This document shows positions 11,101 through 23,275 of a stretch of 64,000 bases of DNA, piece by piece (position 1 is the stretch's first letter; every line of letters starts with the position of its first letter). The position numbers and the translations under genes are program-made. The stretch covers positions 3,595,207 to 3,659,206 of the forward strand of contig NC_054886.1 in NCBI RefSeq assembly GCF_018320785.1, in the 5' to 3' direction. The stretch comes from Cheilinus undulatus (Eukaryota > Chordata > Actinopteri > Labriformes > Labridae). A model generated the notes under the pieces. The model had not been told where the DNA came from. It was given only the letters and a program-made list of their open reading frames with translations, and searched no databases.

Positions 11101-14005
11101 TGATATCAGAGCAAAAGCCAAGCCATGAGGTCAAAGGGCCGCCTGCAGAGCTCAGAGACAGGATTGCTGCACAGATTTGGAGAAGGCAAAACAAAATCTG
11201 CAGCACTGATGGTTCCTAAGAGCACAGTGGCCTCCAGAATTCTCAAATGGAAGAAGTTTGACAAAACTAGGACTCTTTCACTGGTCAAACTGAGCAGTCG
11301 GGTCCTTATGGCCTCAGTAAAAGAGCTGACCAAGAACCTGACAGTCACTCTGACTGGAGAAAGCCTGCTTGGTTTTCATGTGTTTTGCACTAAGGAGAAG
11401 CTTCTGTCTCGCCACTCTGACAAGTAACTGTATACAGCTCCAGCACTCTGGTGCGCCCCCTACAGGTATCCTGTAGTAACACATGGGCGTGTCTATTTAC
11501 AATGATGCTGCATCGTCAAAGAAAGATTAAAAACCAAGCATATGCTTGACCTAAGACCAAAACAAAGATCCTCTTTGACTATCTCTCCACTGTGCCTCCA
11601 TGTGCAGGGCTGATCTTCCTACACACTTCATACAAGTGGTCTGTTTTGTCTTCAGATACATATCTGCTACATTATTGTTTTAAATATTTTATATTGGGGC
11701 TTCAGAGGCCTTGGGGTCATGTCTGCATGTACAGAGGCGGCCCACGTTCAAACCAACCCGTTGCATCTTTCCTGAATGTCATTTAACTCTCCCTCTCTGT
11801 GTCTGACTCCTCTGTCCTGTCTGAATAAAGGCATAAAGGCGTTTCTGTGTAATGTTCTGTGTTATTATGCCATACAGCTTTGGTTAATTATCCATCAGAT
11901 TCATACATTGGTAATGATAAGCATTTTACTACAATCAGTATGTTTTTTTTTTTTCTTTTCTAAACCAGACCCAGGATCTCCAGCTGCCTCCACTCCAAAT
12001 CCAGTGGTGAGTGTTTTTAACTTATCAGTTTATAAAAATAAGAGAGAAATAAAGTTGAAGATGTGTAGGAGATTGAAAATATCAAATGTCAGTGCATAAG
12101 TTTATAGTAGCTGTTAGGTCTTCTTACCTGGTGGTTTCTGTGGGTCAGTGGTAGAGATATGTATACTTTCAGTTTTGAGAGAGACAGCTTGAGTCTCATT
12201 AGTGTCACAGTAGAGTCTCTAGGAAAGACACCACAAGCCAAATCACTCCTAATGGCATCAACATCTACATGTAAATGTTTGCTGCTTTACTAAGAAACTT
12301 TTGCTGCAAGTGTGTGAATCAGGACCTCCCACAGATCTGGCTGGACCCCTGAAAACCCAGAGAAAGTGCCCTCCCCATTAGTGGTTAATAATGACATTAA
12401 TGAATGTGTGTTGGATCAGTGGCATTGGTGCTAGCATCCTGGTTAACAGTTAGCTCATTCTGGAGCTGAAAAGTGAGTCAAACTATGTCTGTGTTCTGAT
12501 GTTGGATTTATGTATTTGCAACTTTTTAACACGATTACTGCTAGTTTTCCTTCTTCTTTTGGCCACTAAAAAACATTTTTAGCAGTTTTTTTGCCCTTTT
12601 GCCACTTTTAACCCATTTTTTGATGTTTTATGCCCATTTTGCCTCTTTATGGTCATTTTTGCTTCTGCTTTAGCACCGCTTTCCTATTTTATCACTGTTG
12701 CCACTTTTTGCCCATTTTTGCCACAGTTTCACTACTTTTAACCCATATTTGCCGTGTTGCCCATTTTTGCCACTTTTAGTCAGTTGTTGCTGCTTTTTCA
12801 CTGTCACTTCTTTTTGCCAGTTAAAACCCATTTTTTGCTGTTTGATGCCCTTTATTCACCACTTTTTTGCCACCGTTAGCCACTTTATGCCCATTTCTGC
12901 TACTGTTTCACCACTTTTAACCCATATTTCCTGCTATTTTTTAAATCAATTTTTAAGGCTTTTAGCCCACTGTTGCTGCTGTTTGTCCCCTATTTTCCCA
13001 CTTTTTGCTCATGTTTGTCACTTCCTTTTTGTCAGTTTAAACACATTGTTGCTATTGGATGCCCTTTTTTGCCACTTGTTTTTTTTTTGCTACCTTTTGC
13101 CACTTTTTGCCAATTTTTCACTGTTTCTCCACTTTAAACCCAATTTTGCTCCTTTTTGTCAATTGTTGTCACTTTTAGTTGAATGTTGCTGCTTTTCCCT
13201 CATTTTACCACTGTTTGCCACTTTGTTTTATCAGCTTTAACCCATTCTTGCATTTGGCCATTTGTGCCTCTATGTGTTTTAGAGTGAATGGTGCAGACTG
13301 AATGCTGCTCAGACTGGCTGTGAGTAAATTACAATCATAAGGTTATAAGTATGCCAATCTTTTGGCAATCTATCAAGAGAGCCTGGCAGCAGACATCAGA
13401 CATCCATACATGTATGCACACTTGGACATCAGTAAACACATACACACTTGTTATCCCACATGTTATCCAGAGTTCCTGCTCTGCCGTCTCTTGTTGCTTT
13501 CTCACCTTTTATGATTTGAGGAGCCTTTTTAATAAATAAGTATTTTTCATGGGTAGACTGTGGCAGAGTAGGTAGAATTGGTTGTCCCGCACTTGGAAGT
13601 TTATGGGACAACCGACCTCCCGCTCCTTCACTCCCATGTTCAACGATGTTTGTCTTTGGGCAAGACACTAAACCCCAGGTTGCTTCTGTGAACGTGGAGT
13701 GAATGGAGTGAAAAGCCAGATTCCTCTCCAACCTTCTGCTAACATTTTCTTGAACTGAAATTGCAAATCTCAGCAAAAGCAACAATATTGTCTGTGCTAG
13801 TGCTTTTAGACCACTCTAGGTTTATGTGCAGATTTGGTTTTGTTTTATAAAATTAGGACTCAAAGTTGTTTGTTCATTGCAGGATAACCAAGAGATAGAA
13901 AACCTCCATTACGCTGCACTGAGAGTGAAGAAGACCAACAGCAGATCAACAAGACTCAAAGACCCCAGTCTGAGTGAATGTGTGTACTCTGGTGTGAGGC
14001 AGTAG
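8103..14005 (+). CDS. nitr: NITR gene B (V + I domains, TM, ITIM tail)
   Basis: Exons 8103-8160, 8266-8955, 9038-9172, 11969-12006 and 13883-14005 join in consistent phases to 347 codons. The leader exon gives a hydrophobic signal peptide. Exon 2 encodes a V domain (LKCFYEG, FWYKQ, DSATYYC) ending in FEFVEGATVSVRG, then an I-type Ig domain with all six cysteines. Exon 3 is a transmembrane segment with no charged residue. The tail has an ITIM (NLHYAAL) and ITIM-like ECVYSGV; AATAAA is at 14139-14144. The second Ig domain looks worn. The usual GTYYC reads ADLC and the J-like FGDGTKLD reads FGDKMKSD, so folding may be impaired although the frame is open. Introns 3 and 4 are 1.9-2.8 kb and full of repeats, unlike the D-J group. 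Likely an inhibitory cell-surface receptor. Confidence 0.85.
9251..9670. mobile_element. Rearranged Tc1-like copy in intron 3 of gene B
   Basis: The left part (9251-9410) is a direct copy of the Tc1 end seen at 1287, with GGTCACTTCATTAGGTACGCC. The right part (about 9411-9670) carries the interior of the same family in the opposite orientation; on the minus strand it reads GTGCCATGATTGTTGGTGGC and ATATTTCAGAACCTGCTGAT. An internal inversion explains both. Confidence 0.55.
10860..11355 (+). mobile_element. Tc1-like 5' half in intron 3 of gene B
   Basis: The text from ATTATTCAGACCCTTG through the start of the reading frame at 11125 (MRSKGRLQSSE, then a VPKSTVASRILKWKKF segment) matches the N-terminal part of a common fish Tc1-like transposase. 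The catalytic half is missing. Confidence 0.65.
11700..11840 (+). mobile_element. tRNA-type SINE fragment
   Basis: A B-box-like ACGTTCAAACC is followed by a pyrimidine-rich body and CTGAATAAAGGCATAAAGGC. The same tail motif ends the copy at 19228-19390. Confidence 0.45.
12335..13300 (+). repeat. Repeat with unique head and TTTGCCACTTTT tail, intron 4 of gene B
   Basis: The head (12335-12480, including GTGTGTTGGATCAGTGGC) matches the head of the insert in intron 2 of gene I (55704-55830). It is followed by degenerate repeats built from TTTTGCCACTTTT and CCCATTTTTGCC. The open frame across the tail reflects low complexity and is not a gene. Confidence 0.6.
13555..13770 (+). mobile_element. SINE-like fragment
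   Basis: It contains a degraded head (GGCAGAGTAGGTAGAATTGG) and the GGGCAAGACACTAAACCCCA block often found in fish SINE copies. It lies in intron 4 of gene B. Confidence 0.35.
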
Positions 14006-14870
14006 AGCTGCACATTTTACATTTGTTTCTTCTTTCTATACAAGCTTTTTGATAAATCTAAATAATGTACAGCTTTTATAATAACAAGAGTTTCTGACCG
14101 GCTTAGACCTGTATACTAAATGTAAAACTTTGGCTTACAATAAAACCCGAGCTTTAGCAGGCATGTTTATTTGCTTATTCAGAGGGTAATGTGTTTATAC
14201 TTTAACAGAAATGTAGAGCACTATGTTTCTATGTCTGAGTTAGCCCAGTCAGAGCTTCTGCTATTGAAAATATTTTGTTTAATGCTTCATTAAATGATTA
14301 ATATGCATCTTATACTGACAAAACAAACTTTCAGAGGGTGCAGAATGTGCCCCACACACATGTGGACAGTTTTTCTTTAACACTGGTTTCCAGTGAGTAA
14401 CATGACCCTTTTTCCATCAAAGTGGGGGGAAACAGGAAGTGTGACACCACGTACAAAAGGTCTGAGCTCTCTGGTGCTCCCTCTAGAGGTATGCTCAAGT
14501 AACACACATCCTGTTGAGACGCCACATTTATACTCAGAAAGGTCAATTACAAATACATCTCTGGCTATGAAAACCAACATAAAAACAGCTGATGACAGGG
14601 ATTTCCTTAGGCACATTTATCCTTATTATACACTGTAATGTACAATTTGTGAGGTTTTTGCCTCACTACAGTTTGCAGAACTCTTTAAACGTTCATTTTT
14701 ATGGTGTTTTAATTGACTTTTTTATCTTAAGAGCATGTTTGTACTCTAATCTTGGAGGAAATCAGCAGTATGGTGTCTATTTTGTTTCCCTTTTCATGTG
14801 AACTGTGATTTCAAGCATTCACAAATGCTCATGTTTCATTGGTCACTCACTCAGAGTCACTTCTTGCTAG

Positions 14871-14886
14871 CCAATCACGTGCAGCC
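14871..14886 (+). promoter_or_regulatory. CCAAT-box block upstream of gene C
   Basis: TAGCCAATCACGTGCAGCC is the diverged counterpart of the block before the other genes; the CACGTG core within it is also an E-box. Confidence 0.4.
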
Positions 14887-14950
14887 TTCTCTAACATAAG
14901 AGGATGTACTGTATGAAAGGTCTCTACTTTCATGAAGATGTTTGATCACC

Positions 14951-17900
14951 ATGCCAGCTCTGAATGGAGCTCTTCACCTGCTTTGTTTTTGCTTGTGGAG
15001 AATGGGTAAGTTTGCCTCTTTTTGATGCAGTTTTTTTCTTTCTATCATCAGTCTCTTCCTTTTACTGCTAAATCTTACAAACATTTACTTTCAAACTTTC
15101 TTTGTCTGTTTTCTTTGCAGCTCTGACAACTGGCACCAAACTTATGACAGTACGACAGCAGGGTGATTTCATATCAGCTGATTTAGGCGCCAATGTGACT
15201 TTCAAGTGTTTTTATGAAGGTAAAGCTTCTGCAGCGTTTTTCTGGTACAAGCAAACCATAGGACAGATCCCGAGGCTCGTCTCTACCTTTTATAAATATG
15301 ATATAAAAGGTGATTTTAGTGAGGAGTTCAAGGACAATCCTCGCTTCACTCTGGAGTCTGGAAACGGTAACAATCACCTGACAATCTCAAATGTAATCCC
15401 TTCAGATTCAGCCACATATTACTGCGTCAGCAGCTATGCTTACAATTTTGACTTTGCAGACGGGACTACTCTAAGTGTTAAGGGGGGAATATCTGAGTCT
15501 GGCTGGACCATCCAAGCATTAGTCCATCAGTCAGCAGCAGAGACTAGCTCTGCAGCTCTGAGCTGTACAGTCCACACTGGGACCTGTGATGGAGAACACA
15601 GTGTTTACTGGTTCAGAAACTCTGAGGAAGCTCATCCAGGACTCATTTACACCCATGGAGGCAGGAATGATCAGTGTGAGAGGAACCCTAACACAGAAAC
15701 CAACACCTGTGTCTTCAACCTGCCACTGGATCTCCTGAATCTTTCTCATGCTGGGACCTACTACTGCGCCGTGGCCACATGTGGACACATACTGTTTGGA
15801 AACGGGACGATAGTGGACTCAGCAGGTAAGTGCAAAGTTGTAGCAAGAAATTACCAACATTTTACTTGTGGTGGAAACTGGAAACCTGAAGTTAGAGATC
15901 CATCACCATAAGCTTATTGTTTCTTACTTATTGAAAGGTTTTCTGTATAAAGGATCAACCCAGAGCTCCCATCAAGACCAGTCTTAGAGTGCTGATAAAG
16001 GCAAGGTTACTTTTGTCCCTTTCAATCTGAAAAGAGAGGCTAGCTTGCAGAAAAACAATATGAGGACAGTAAGACAAGTATATTCAGTGTGATGTATCTA
16101 AAGGTAACAGCTAAGCCTGGTCAGTACTGGATCTTTAAGGTAGATTCTGAGACTTATATTGAGGTTTAAAGTTTCTAAAATCTAGGGATGCTCTGGTATG
16201 TTTGTCCTCTAAATTCAGATCACAATCACATCTTAGACCAGCAAAGACCAATAAAACTGTGTGTTATGATGTGTACTGTGATGCCAAACACCTTGTAACG
16301 ATGAAAATATTAACAGACTGAGAAAATATTAAGCCAAGCAAATTTGACAGTGCAAATAGTGTAATGAATAAAAGTGACTAAGTTTTAGCACAATAACTCA
16401 GTTGTCAAACATTTTTTAGCTCTGATTAAAATTATTCAACTTTCTCACCAAAACGTCCTTCTTTTGAAATTACACTTGAACACATCATGATAACCTCCAA
16501 TTAAACTTAGCCTAAAAGTCATTTTACCAAACTGACACCACATCAGAATGTAACGTTTTGTCTAATACAGCCCACATTCCAAAAAAGCTGGGACACTCTA
16601 TGATATGGAAATAAAGGCAGAATGCAGTGGTTCATAAATCTCATAAATCCATAATTATCAACATATCAGATGTTGAATCTGAGACGTTTTACCATTTCAT
16701 GAGAATTTTAGCTCATTTTGATCTGATAGCAGCAACACATGTCATAAAAGCAGGGACAGGGCCATGTTTACCACTGTAACAGCAGCCTGTAAGTGTCTGT
16801 GAAGGGAGGAGACCAGTTCTGGAGTTTTGGTGGAGGAATGTTGTCCCATTGTTGTCTGATGTAGGATGATAAAATACTGGATGGTCCCTCTCCTCTCTAG
16901 TCTGCAGGACACAGCGTCTGTGGTTTCCAGGAAGAATTTAAAATTTTGACTCACCTGACCACAGAACAGTTTTCCATTTTGCCTCAGTCCATTTTAGATG
17001 TCTCTGGATCTGGTTTACAAACGGCTTCTTCTTAAAGCTTATGTCCACAAATGTGAGCTTTATCTCTCATTTCTAGATGGAACAGCCAACTGTGTTAACA
17101 GACAATGATTTCTGGAAGTGTTCCTGAGCCCATGCAGTGATTTCACCTTCAGAATCATGCCTGTTTTTAATGCGGCTGCCTGTGGGCCCTTAATAAATAA
17201 AACCATCATTTAGAAACATAGAAGTGTTTTGTGGGTTTTCTTTGTGAGAAATTAAAATTTGTTTGATGATCGGAAACATTGAAGTGTGATAAATATGCAA
17301 AAAAGATTCAGAAATCATAAAAGGGGGCAAATACTTTTTCACAGCACTGTATGAGCATAAAAGTACGGCTATCAGTCTGTTATTACTCAAACATGAGCTA
17401 GACAGTGTGGATAAAGACAATCAGTGCTTCTGTTTCCTACTACAGACCATGATTAATGCAGTCCACCTTGTTTGTTTTACCTCATATTAGCTTTACTGAA
17501 AGTTCATAACTCCTCCACATGTCTCACTAACCACAGAGAAGAAGAACCCTCCTGAATCACTCGTCTTCTTCTTAAGTGGAGCTTTGGCCTTCACCAGCAT
17601 CCTGCTTGTTGCTCTCATTATTTTAGTTTGCACCATGAACAAAAGGAGCTGTTTTAGCACAGGTCAGTGCTTCTGTTTCTATTTTACAGCTGCTATCACT
17701 AAAGATTGCTTTCATAGTGTGTTTTCTTTTTCATGACAGAGTCTCAGAGAGGGTCAGCCTCCACCACAGCAGCAGCAGAGGTAAATATCATCACTGTCTC
17801 CTTTAAAGTGCAAAAAACTTATCGTTTCTCCACAAGGTTTATTGGGTTGATAGTAAATCACTGCATCAATTAAAAGCCTGTTTGTGACAAATCAAGGGTT

Positions 17901-19045
17901 TTGTTGTATGTTAAAGGGGCTCAGCTAGCCTCTTAGCTCAGAACAAGACTCCTCCAGACTCTAGTCCAATGAGACTCAACGTGTGGCTCTAGAGCCTCAT
18001 GTGGCTCTTTAGTGAGGATTTGTGGCTCTTTTATGTCTAAATTTGAAACATGATTCCCCCAGAAAACCATTAAAAAGGGAAACTTCGACCCCAGAAATAT
18101 CCATTGTTGTTTCCCACACTTATACAGCAGGCTTTAATTCTCAAAATAACTGTCAACCTTTATTTTTGTCTGTATATTTTCATTGCCCAATTTTGGCCTT
18201 TTTTTTTTTTTTTTGGCCACTTTTTGCCCATTTAAGGTGCCTCATGCCATTATATGTTTTTCTTGCTTATGTGCCAGATTTTTGCCACTTTTTTACCATT
18301 ATTGCCACCTGTAAGTCATTTTTAGTCATGTCTCACCCATTTCTGCCACTTTTTCTCCACATTTTTTGTCACTTTTCACCCAGTCTCTGCCATTTTCTGC
18401 CTATTTTACCCCTGTTCACCCATTTTTGGCCACTTTTTTTTTCACCTATTTTGCCAGCATCAACTTTTTTTATTGCCACTTTTCACCACTTAGATTTTCG
18501 CTCTTGCAAAGGTATTTTTCAACAGTTTGGCTCTTTGGTTGAGCAGGGTTCAGTAACACTGCTCTAGTCTCTCTTTATCTGGCTAGACGACACCAGGAGT
18601 CCTGCAGGACTGAGTAAACTGTGATCTTGTAAACCAACTATGTGCGTACCGCCACCTGCTGTACCAGACTGAGTACATACGCTAGTGGGCCAGGGCACGG
18701 ACTGATGTCGGCAGAGTGAAAGCAAGCCGGGGATCGGGCCGCGGCCTGGTTCTAAACCATCAGGCCATCATAAATAAGGCCATCATGAAAACCTCCATAA
18801 CAGGACACATCCTGTTACAATCTGAGAAAATAAAATTTCTATTCATTTCAGTGAAAAACTTTAAGAAAAGAATCTAATGCTTTGATATGAATGCACTGAT
18901 CTCCTGCTATGATCCGTGTTCCCAGGGTTATGAAGAAGCAGACAGCCTCCATTATGCTGCAGTGAGGACTCAAAGGACCAACAGACCAAGAGCTCAGAGG
19001 GAAAACACCACCACTGAATGTGTGTACTCCAGTGTCAGGCAGTAG
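14951..19045 (+). CDS. nitr: NITR gene C (V + I domains, TM, ITIM tail)
   Basis: Exons 14951-15005, 15121-15825, 17537-17662, 17740-17780 and 18926-19045 join in phase to 348 codons. The leader ends in a phase-1 donor like every other gene here. The V domain has FKCFYEG, FFWYKQ and DSATYYC, and it retains a good J-like end (FADGTTLSVKG). The I domain keeps six cysteines, a tryptophan in VYWFRNSEEAHPG and a J-like FGNGT. The transmembrane helix (SGALAFTSILLVALIILVC) carries no charged residue. The tail has an ITIM (SLHYAAV) and ITIM-like ECVYSSV, and AATAAA is at 19147-19152. This is the most complete classical NITR of the window and a good reference for the others. It probably binds an unknown ligand through V and signals inhibition through SHP phosphatases. 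Confidence 0.9.
16563..17165 (+). mobile_element. DNA element remnant, CCAAAAAAGTTGGGAC family, intron 2 of gene C
   Basis: It opens with CATTCCAAAAAAGCTGGGAC and continues with CTCATAAATCCATAATTATC and AGCAGCAACACATGTCATAA, the family also seen at 7705 and 41595. Only a degenerate interior remains. Confidence 0.55.
17170..17352 (+). mobile_element. 3' end of a Tc1-like element
   Basis: The segment ends in GGGGGCAAATACTTTTTCACAGCACTGTA, which matches Tc1-like 3' termini with the end TTTTCACAGCACTGTA. It adjoins the preceding element in the same intron. Confidence 0.45.
17975..18545 (+). repeat. TGTGGCTCTTTA repeat with TTTGCCACTTTT tail, intron 4 of gene C
   Basis: Starts with repeated GTGGCTCT motifs, then GTCTAAATTTGAAACATG and a pyrimidine-rich tail. 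The same element lies inverted at 23275-23715 beyond the 3' end of gene D. Its right edge has TTTGGCTCTTTGGTTGAGC. Confidence 0.5.
18595..18780. repeat. MITE-like fragment related to 47481-48169
   Basis: ACCGCCACCTGCTGTACCAG and ACTGAGTACATACGCTAGTG match the right part of the element upstream of gene G (48040-48080). Confidence 0.45.
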
Positions 19046-19227
19046 AGCTGGACATGCTTTTAAATCTGCAGATAAACGCTGTTTCTCTGTTTAGCTCCAT
19101 GTTCTCTTTGTCCTGTAGGATGAATGTAACCCCCTAAACAAGCCTGAATAAAGACGCTGCATCTGTCTATGTACTGATCTGATGGAAAAGGAAGCAGGAA
19201 TGTCTCCTTTTTTCTGGGTAAAGTTTA

Positions 19228-19390
19228 CTGTAGGGGTGCAGATGACCTGGTGGTGAAGGCGTGTCTCCATGTACACGAGTGACCTGGGTTCAAGTCTGTC
19301 TCTCCCCCAATCTCTCATCCCTGTTTCTGACTCTATCCACTGTCCTCCTCTATGAATAAAGGCATAAATGCCCTAAAATGCATCTTAAAA
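19228..19390 (+). mobile_element. tRNA-type SINE
   Basis: The head GATGACCTGGTGGTGAAGGC fits an A-box and ACCTGGGTTCAAGTCTG a B-box. A T/C-rich body and ATGAATAAAGGCATAAATGC tail follow. This is the typical layout of a tRNA-derived fish SINE. Confidence 0.6.
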
Positions 19391-19726
19391 AGTTTACTGT
19401 AAATATTTATGTTCATTTTTTGGTCCAGTTTTGTCTGCAGTCTAAAGATGACGTCTAAATTCTACAGAAACTAAAGAACATCTTTGTTTTGTGCTCCTGT
19501 TTTTTGTTTTTTGTTTCCTGTTTAAACCAGACACAACAAATGGGAGACACTCTTCTTACTCTGTTTTTTTTTTCTTTTTCTTTTTTTTCTTTTTTTACAT
19601 AAAATAGAAAAACAAAAAATTATTTGTGTTACAAAAAATCACCAGAATCAGAAAATTGCCGCCATATCTCGTCTTCTAATACCAGAAGTCACTTGAACTG
19701 AACGTCTTCTTTGTTGTTCTCTCTGT

Positions 19727-20065
19727 GTGTCGCCGCCATGTTAATAGAGGAAAGTCCTCCACATAAAAAAATACAAGTAGATGAAAGATTTGCGAGTTTT
19801 CGGCTTAACAAGCACAGCGATAACGTTACATTAATCTGAATGAATCGATTTATGATCCAAATTCACAAATCACTGAACACAGACATAATATGCGACGAGA
19901 GATTGGCTGGCTGGCTGGACGTGGATGTCGCCGCCATGTTGCCAGAGGCAAGTCTCTACGTCATTAAATACAGTAGACAAGGATTGTGCACGTTTTTGGA
20001 ATAAAAAGTTGAAACGACGAGATTACATGGATATTAATGAATCATTTATGATAAATGATTCCTTC
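19727..20065. repeat. Diverged tandem duplication of about 200 bp
   Basis: TGTCGCCGCCATGTT followed by AGAGG and AAGTC occurs at 19727 and again at 19926, each followed by a related A/T-rich block with GAATCGATTTATGAT or GAATCATTTATGAT. The rest of 19400-21340 shows poly-T and CAAACAAACAAA low-complexity stretches and no recognisable gene. Confidence 0.45.
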
Positions 20066-21347
20066 CAGGGTGGAGATTTTAGTTCTCTGCTTCCAGTTTG
20101 TGTGTGTGGATGGGGAAAGAAAACAGGGTTCAGGATTGTAGTGTCACACTGATTTCTGTTTGATCTGTGTGCAATATTTCCACCTTTGTCCAGGAGTCTG
20201 GTGGGTCAGGGTACCAAAGTATAATTTATTTTGAAAGGGCATTTGACTGTAGGGAAATCAAGAAAATGACCAGCGTAACTTGTTTTTTGTCGCTTGACAG
20301 ACACAAAAAAAAACAAACAAACAAACAAAAAAAACAATAATGGCGGCCATTTTTCCTTTTATTTTTTTATTTTGCTGGGGTGAAAAGGCCAGTGTGTGTG
20401 CTCTCACATCTTTAATTCATTGATATTTGCTACTGATATTTGCTCTTTCTTGGTTATCGTTCCCTGTCTTCAGGGTGGTGCCTCGTTATTTATTAGTCTT
20501 GTTTGATAATGCTGTTTACATAAATTAATGATTCTAATGAAAATTATTAATATTTTAATAAAAAACAAAATCTAGCATTAAAACCCAGCAGTTTTATAAG
20601 TTTATACCAAGGTCTTTTGGTAAGAACAACATGTGTGGGCATGTCAGATTTTATCAGTGAAACAACTAAAATCAGTGTTGAATTTTTTTCTATTTCTCTC
20701 TCCATTATGCTTTTTTTCCAGAAACTTTATTAAACAATTAGGTACAAACAGACAAGTGCTCAAATACAGTAATGAAGACATGTGCATAAAAGTATAATAA
20801 TGAAAAAATAATAATAATAAATAAAATGTTGGGACATTCATAACATAGTAAAGCAGAAATGGAGAGTGTAGAAATTGTTGTCATATTTTGAGTCTACACT
20901 GCAGAAAATCAAACATGTCGCCTCTGTTCAAATGATACTGTGGCTTTTGTTGGAGCCCCATTTCCCAGTGTGCACCACGGCGTTCATGTCACATGCATCA
21001 CATGTACATAGCCTACGTCAGTGCAGCGTGGTCATCATCAGAGTTAACGTCATTATCAGTCATTTCTGCAGCAGGGGGTTAATGCTGTCAGCAACCTGCT
21101 GTTTAAGCACATTCACAACAACAGAAGCATCACAACAAGTTTAATCAGAGAAAATCAGAGCAAAAAACACAGAAAACAGTCACAGGAAAGATGTGATACG
21201 GTCTAAACCCTGATAAGTTCAGGTACATAATTCTAGACTTGATTTCAGTGCAGCGCTGCTTCATGAACGACCACAGAAGAAAACTGAATGAACATTCAAT
21301 AAAATAATAGCCTACATTGTTAGAGCTCCCCGTAAACGTCTGATTTC

Positions 21348-22671
21348 TACGGTGGCCCTGAAGGCCAACAGGAAATAAATATTTCAAAAGCGCAAAATAT
21401 ATTTCACAAAACACAAAAACATTTCACCCATCGCAAAATACATTTCACGAAACCGGAAAGGGTAGGACCACGGTGCTTGTTTGTGATTGGCTAAACCCAA
21501 GTCTGTCTGGCATCAGTCATTTATCATTTCCTGTTTACACTTCTTACCGCAATAGCTGAGCCAACGCGAAATTTCAAGTGTCTACCGGCATGGAAGAGGA
21601 ACTTGAGTTGATAGCGGAATACTTCAACAAGGGAAATACATATAGTGTGATTCTTGATATGCTCTCCTCGTATCATGACATACACATTTCAGTTGGAACC
21701 CTAAAATCGCGCTGAAAGTGTCGTGCCAAAAGAAGTACCCCCGGTAGGATTTGTATCCCCCTGCCGCCTTTGCCGAAGGAGCTGACTATCGACTATCAGG
21801 CGTAGATTTCGCCTCAGTGAATAAAAATGACAATAAAAGAATGTATAAAGCAGAAGATTAGTTTTGATCATCTGTTTTATTCATCATTATCGTGTTTTTG
21901 TCAGTAATATCTTTTAAAATAAGATCTTTTAAGTAAACGTTTTAATACTGCAGCTTGGTGCACACTCATTACGCTGAACTGAGAACGCATCTTTTTCCTC
22001 CTGCGTCCTGTCATTGTATTTTGGCGGCGTGTTGGTCATCAAATCTGGGTCCATGCTGCTGTACATGAGTAACAGACATATTTTCTTCATAACTTTTATC
22101 ATCTTCTATTAGCGCTGTTTAGCATCAAGCCGCTGACATGCACTCAACACTTCCCACTTCCGCCTTGAGGTATTTCAAAATAAAGGTCCTGCATAGCCAT
22201 TTCACTGAATATTAACTTGTCTATTGACCAGTCTGAACAAGATTTATGTACAGAGAGATCAATTTCAGACCATTTATTTCAACACATCGTCCACTTTGAC
22301 TGCATCCCACTCTAAACAAGTGTTTCACAGTGTAAAGAACTGTAAAAAACAAAGGAACATTTAATTGCGATCACATATGTCATATGTGAATGTGCACATA
22401 TTTTTTTGTTTTGTGAAATGTTTTCGTGTATTGTGAAATGTTTTTGTGTTTTGTGAAATGTTTTTGTGTTTTGTGAAATGTTTTTGTGTATTGTGAAATG
22501 TTTTCGTGTATTGTGAAATGTTTTTGTGTATTGTGAAATGTTTTCGTGTATTGTGAAATGTTTTTGTGTTTTGTGAAATGTTTTTGTGTTTTGTGAAATG
22601 TTTTTGTGTTTTCTGAAATATATTTTGCGCTTTTGAAATATTTATTTCCTTTTGGCCTTCAGGCCCCCGTA
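21348..22671 (+). mobile_element. IS3EU-like DNA transposon, non-autonomous, with 6-bp TSD
   Basis: The ends are TACGGTGGCCCTGAAGGCC and its inverse GGCCTTCAGGCCCCCGTA. The inverted similarity continues for about 80 bp through AAATATTTCAAAAGCGCAAA. GATTTC flanks both sides exactly (21342-21347 and 22672-22677), a 6-bp target duplication. At 21590-21715 a relic of the transposase N-terminus reads MEEELELIAEYFNKGNTYSV and then meets a stop, apparently through a one-base loss. That text and the 6-bp duplication suggest the IS3EU group. The rest of the coding region is deleted. Confidence 0.75.
22411..22610 (+). repeat. Ten 20-bp subterminal tandem repeats
   Basis: TTGTGAAATG recurs with an exact 20-base period from 22411 to 22591, spaced by TTTTTGTGTT, TTTTTGTGTA or TTTTCGTGTA. 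It lies just inside the right TIR of the IS3EU-like element; the left TIR has only one or two units. Confidence 0.9.
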
Positions 22672-23065
22672 GATTTCAGCTCAGCTATGCTGTAACTCAA
22701 CTATACATGTCTCTGATTTAGGACTTTATTTGCAAGTGACTCCAATTAAGTTTCATAGAATTTATCCACAGTCTTAATTCAGCCCTGGTTTTGCTCATCA
22801 ACATTTTTATTTTATACTTTAAACAGGCCAGGATGTAAACCAGAAAAACTAAAAACAACTAAACTTTGGTCTGAGAGAGAGACAGATTTAAAAAGAAATG
22901 AGACAAAACTTTGACATGAGTGAGAAAAGGACATTTTTTTTCATAGAGAGAATAGGAAATAAAATGCTTTCTGAAAATATTCAGCCCCACTTCACTTTAT
23001 TTAAATTTTCTATGTTGCAGCCTGACGCTACAGTCAGAAGAATAATCTTTATTCTCATCTATCTC

Positions 23066-23275
23066 TACGGTGGCCCTGAGAGCTCACAGCACTGCAACTT
23101 AAGAAAACACATGCAAAAAGACAAAACACAAGCAAATTAAGAAAACATCTTCATCAATTTGACAACACATGCGCAGCATTTAGAAAACACACTGCAAAGA
23201 CCAACACAACACATTAGAAAAACGCGCTGCAAATAGACCACAACACATTAGAAAAGCGCGCTGCAAATACACGTG
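23066..23275 (+). mobile_element. Second IS3EU-like terminus (left end only)
   Basis: TACGGTGGCCCTGAGAGC repeats the first bases of the element at 21348. It is followed by AAGAAAACACATGC-type repeats (GAAAACAC, GAAAAACGCGCTGCAAATA). No matching right end is visible. Confidence 0.5.

Noticed and set aside
12698-13240. 180-codon open frame rich in F, L, C
   Set aside because: It lies in the pyrimidine-rich repeat tail in intron 4 of gene B. Open only because of base composition.
18022-18567. 181-codon open frame
   Set aside because: Same type of TTTGCCACTTTT repeat inside gene C intron 4.
19228-19300. tRNA gene
   Set aside because: A-box and B-box like text is present but the clover-leaf is not closed and a SINE body follows.
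22411-22610. CRISPR-like or regulatory array of 20-bp units
   Set aside because: Contiguous repeats inside the end of a DNA transposon; no spacers.
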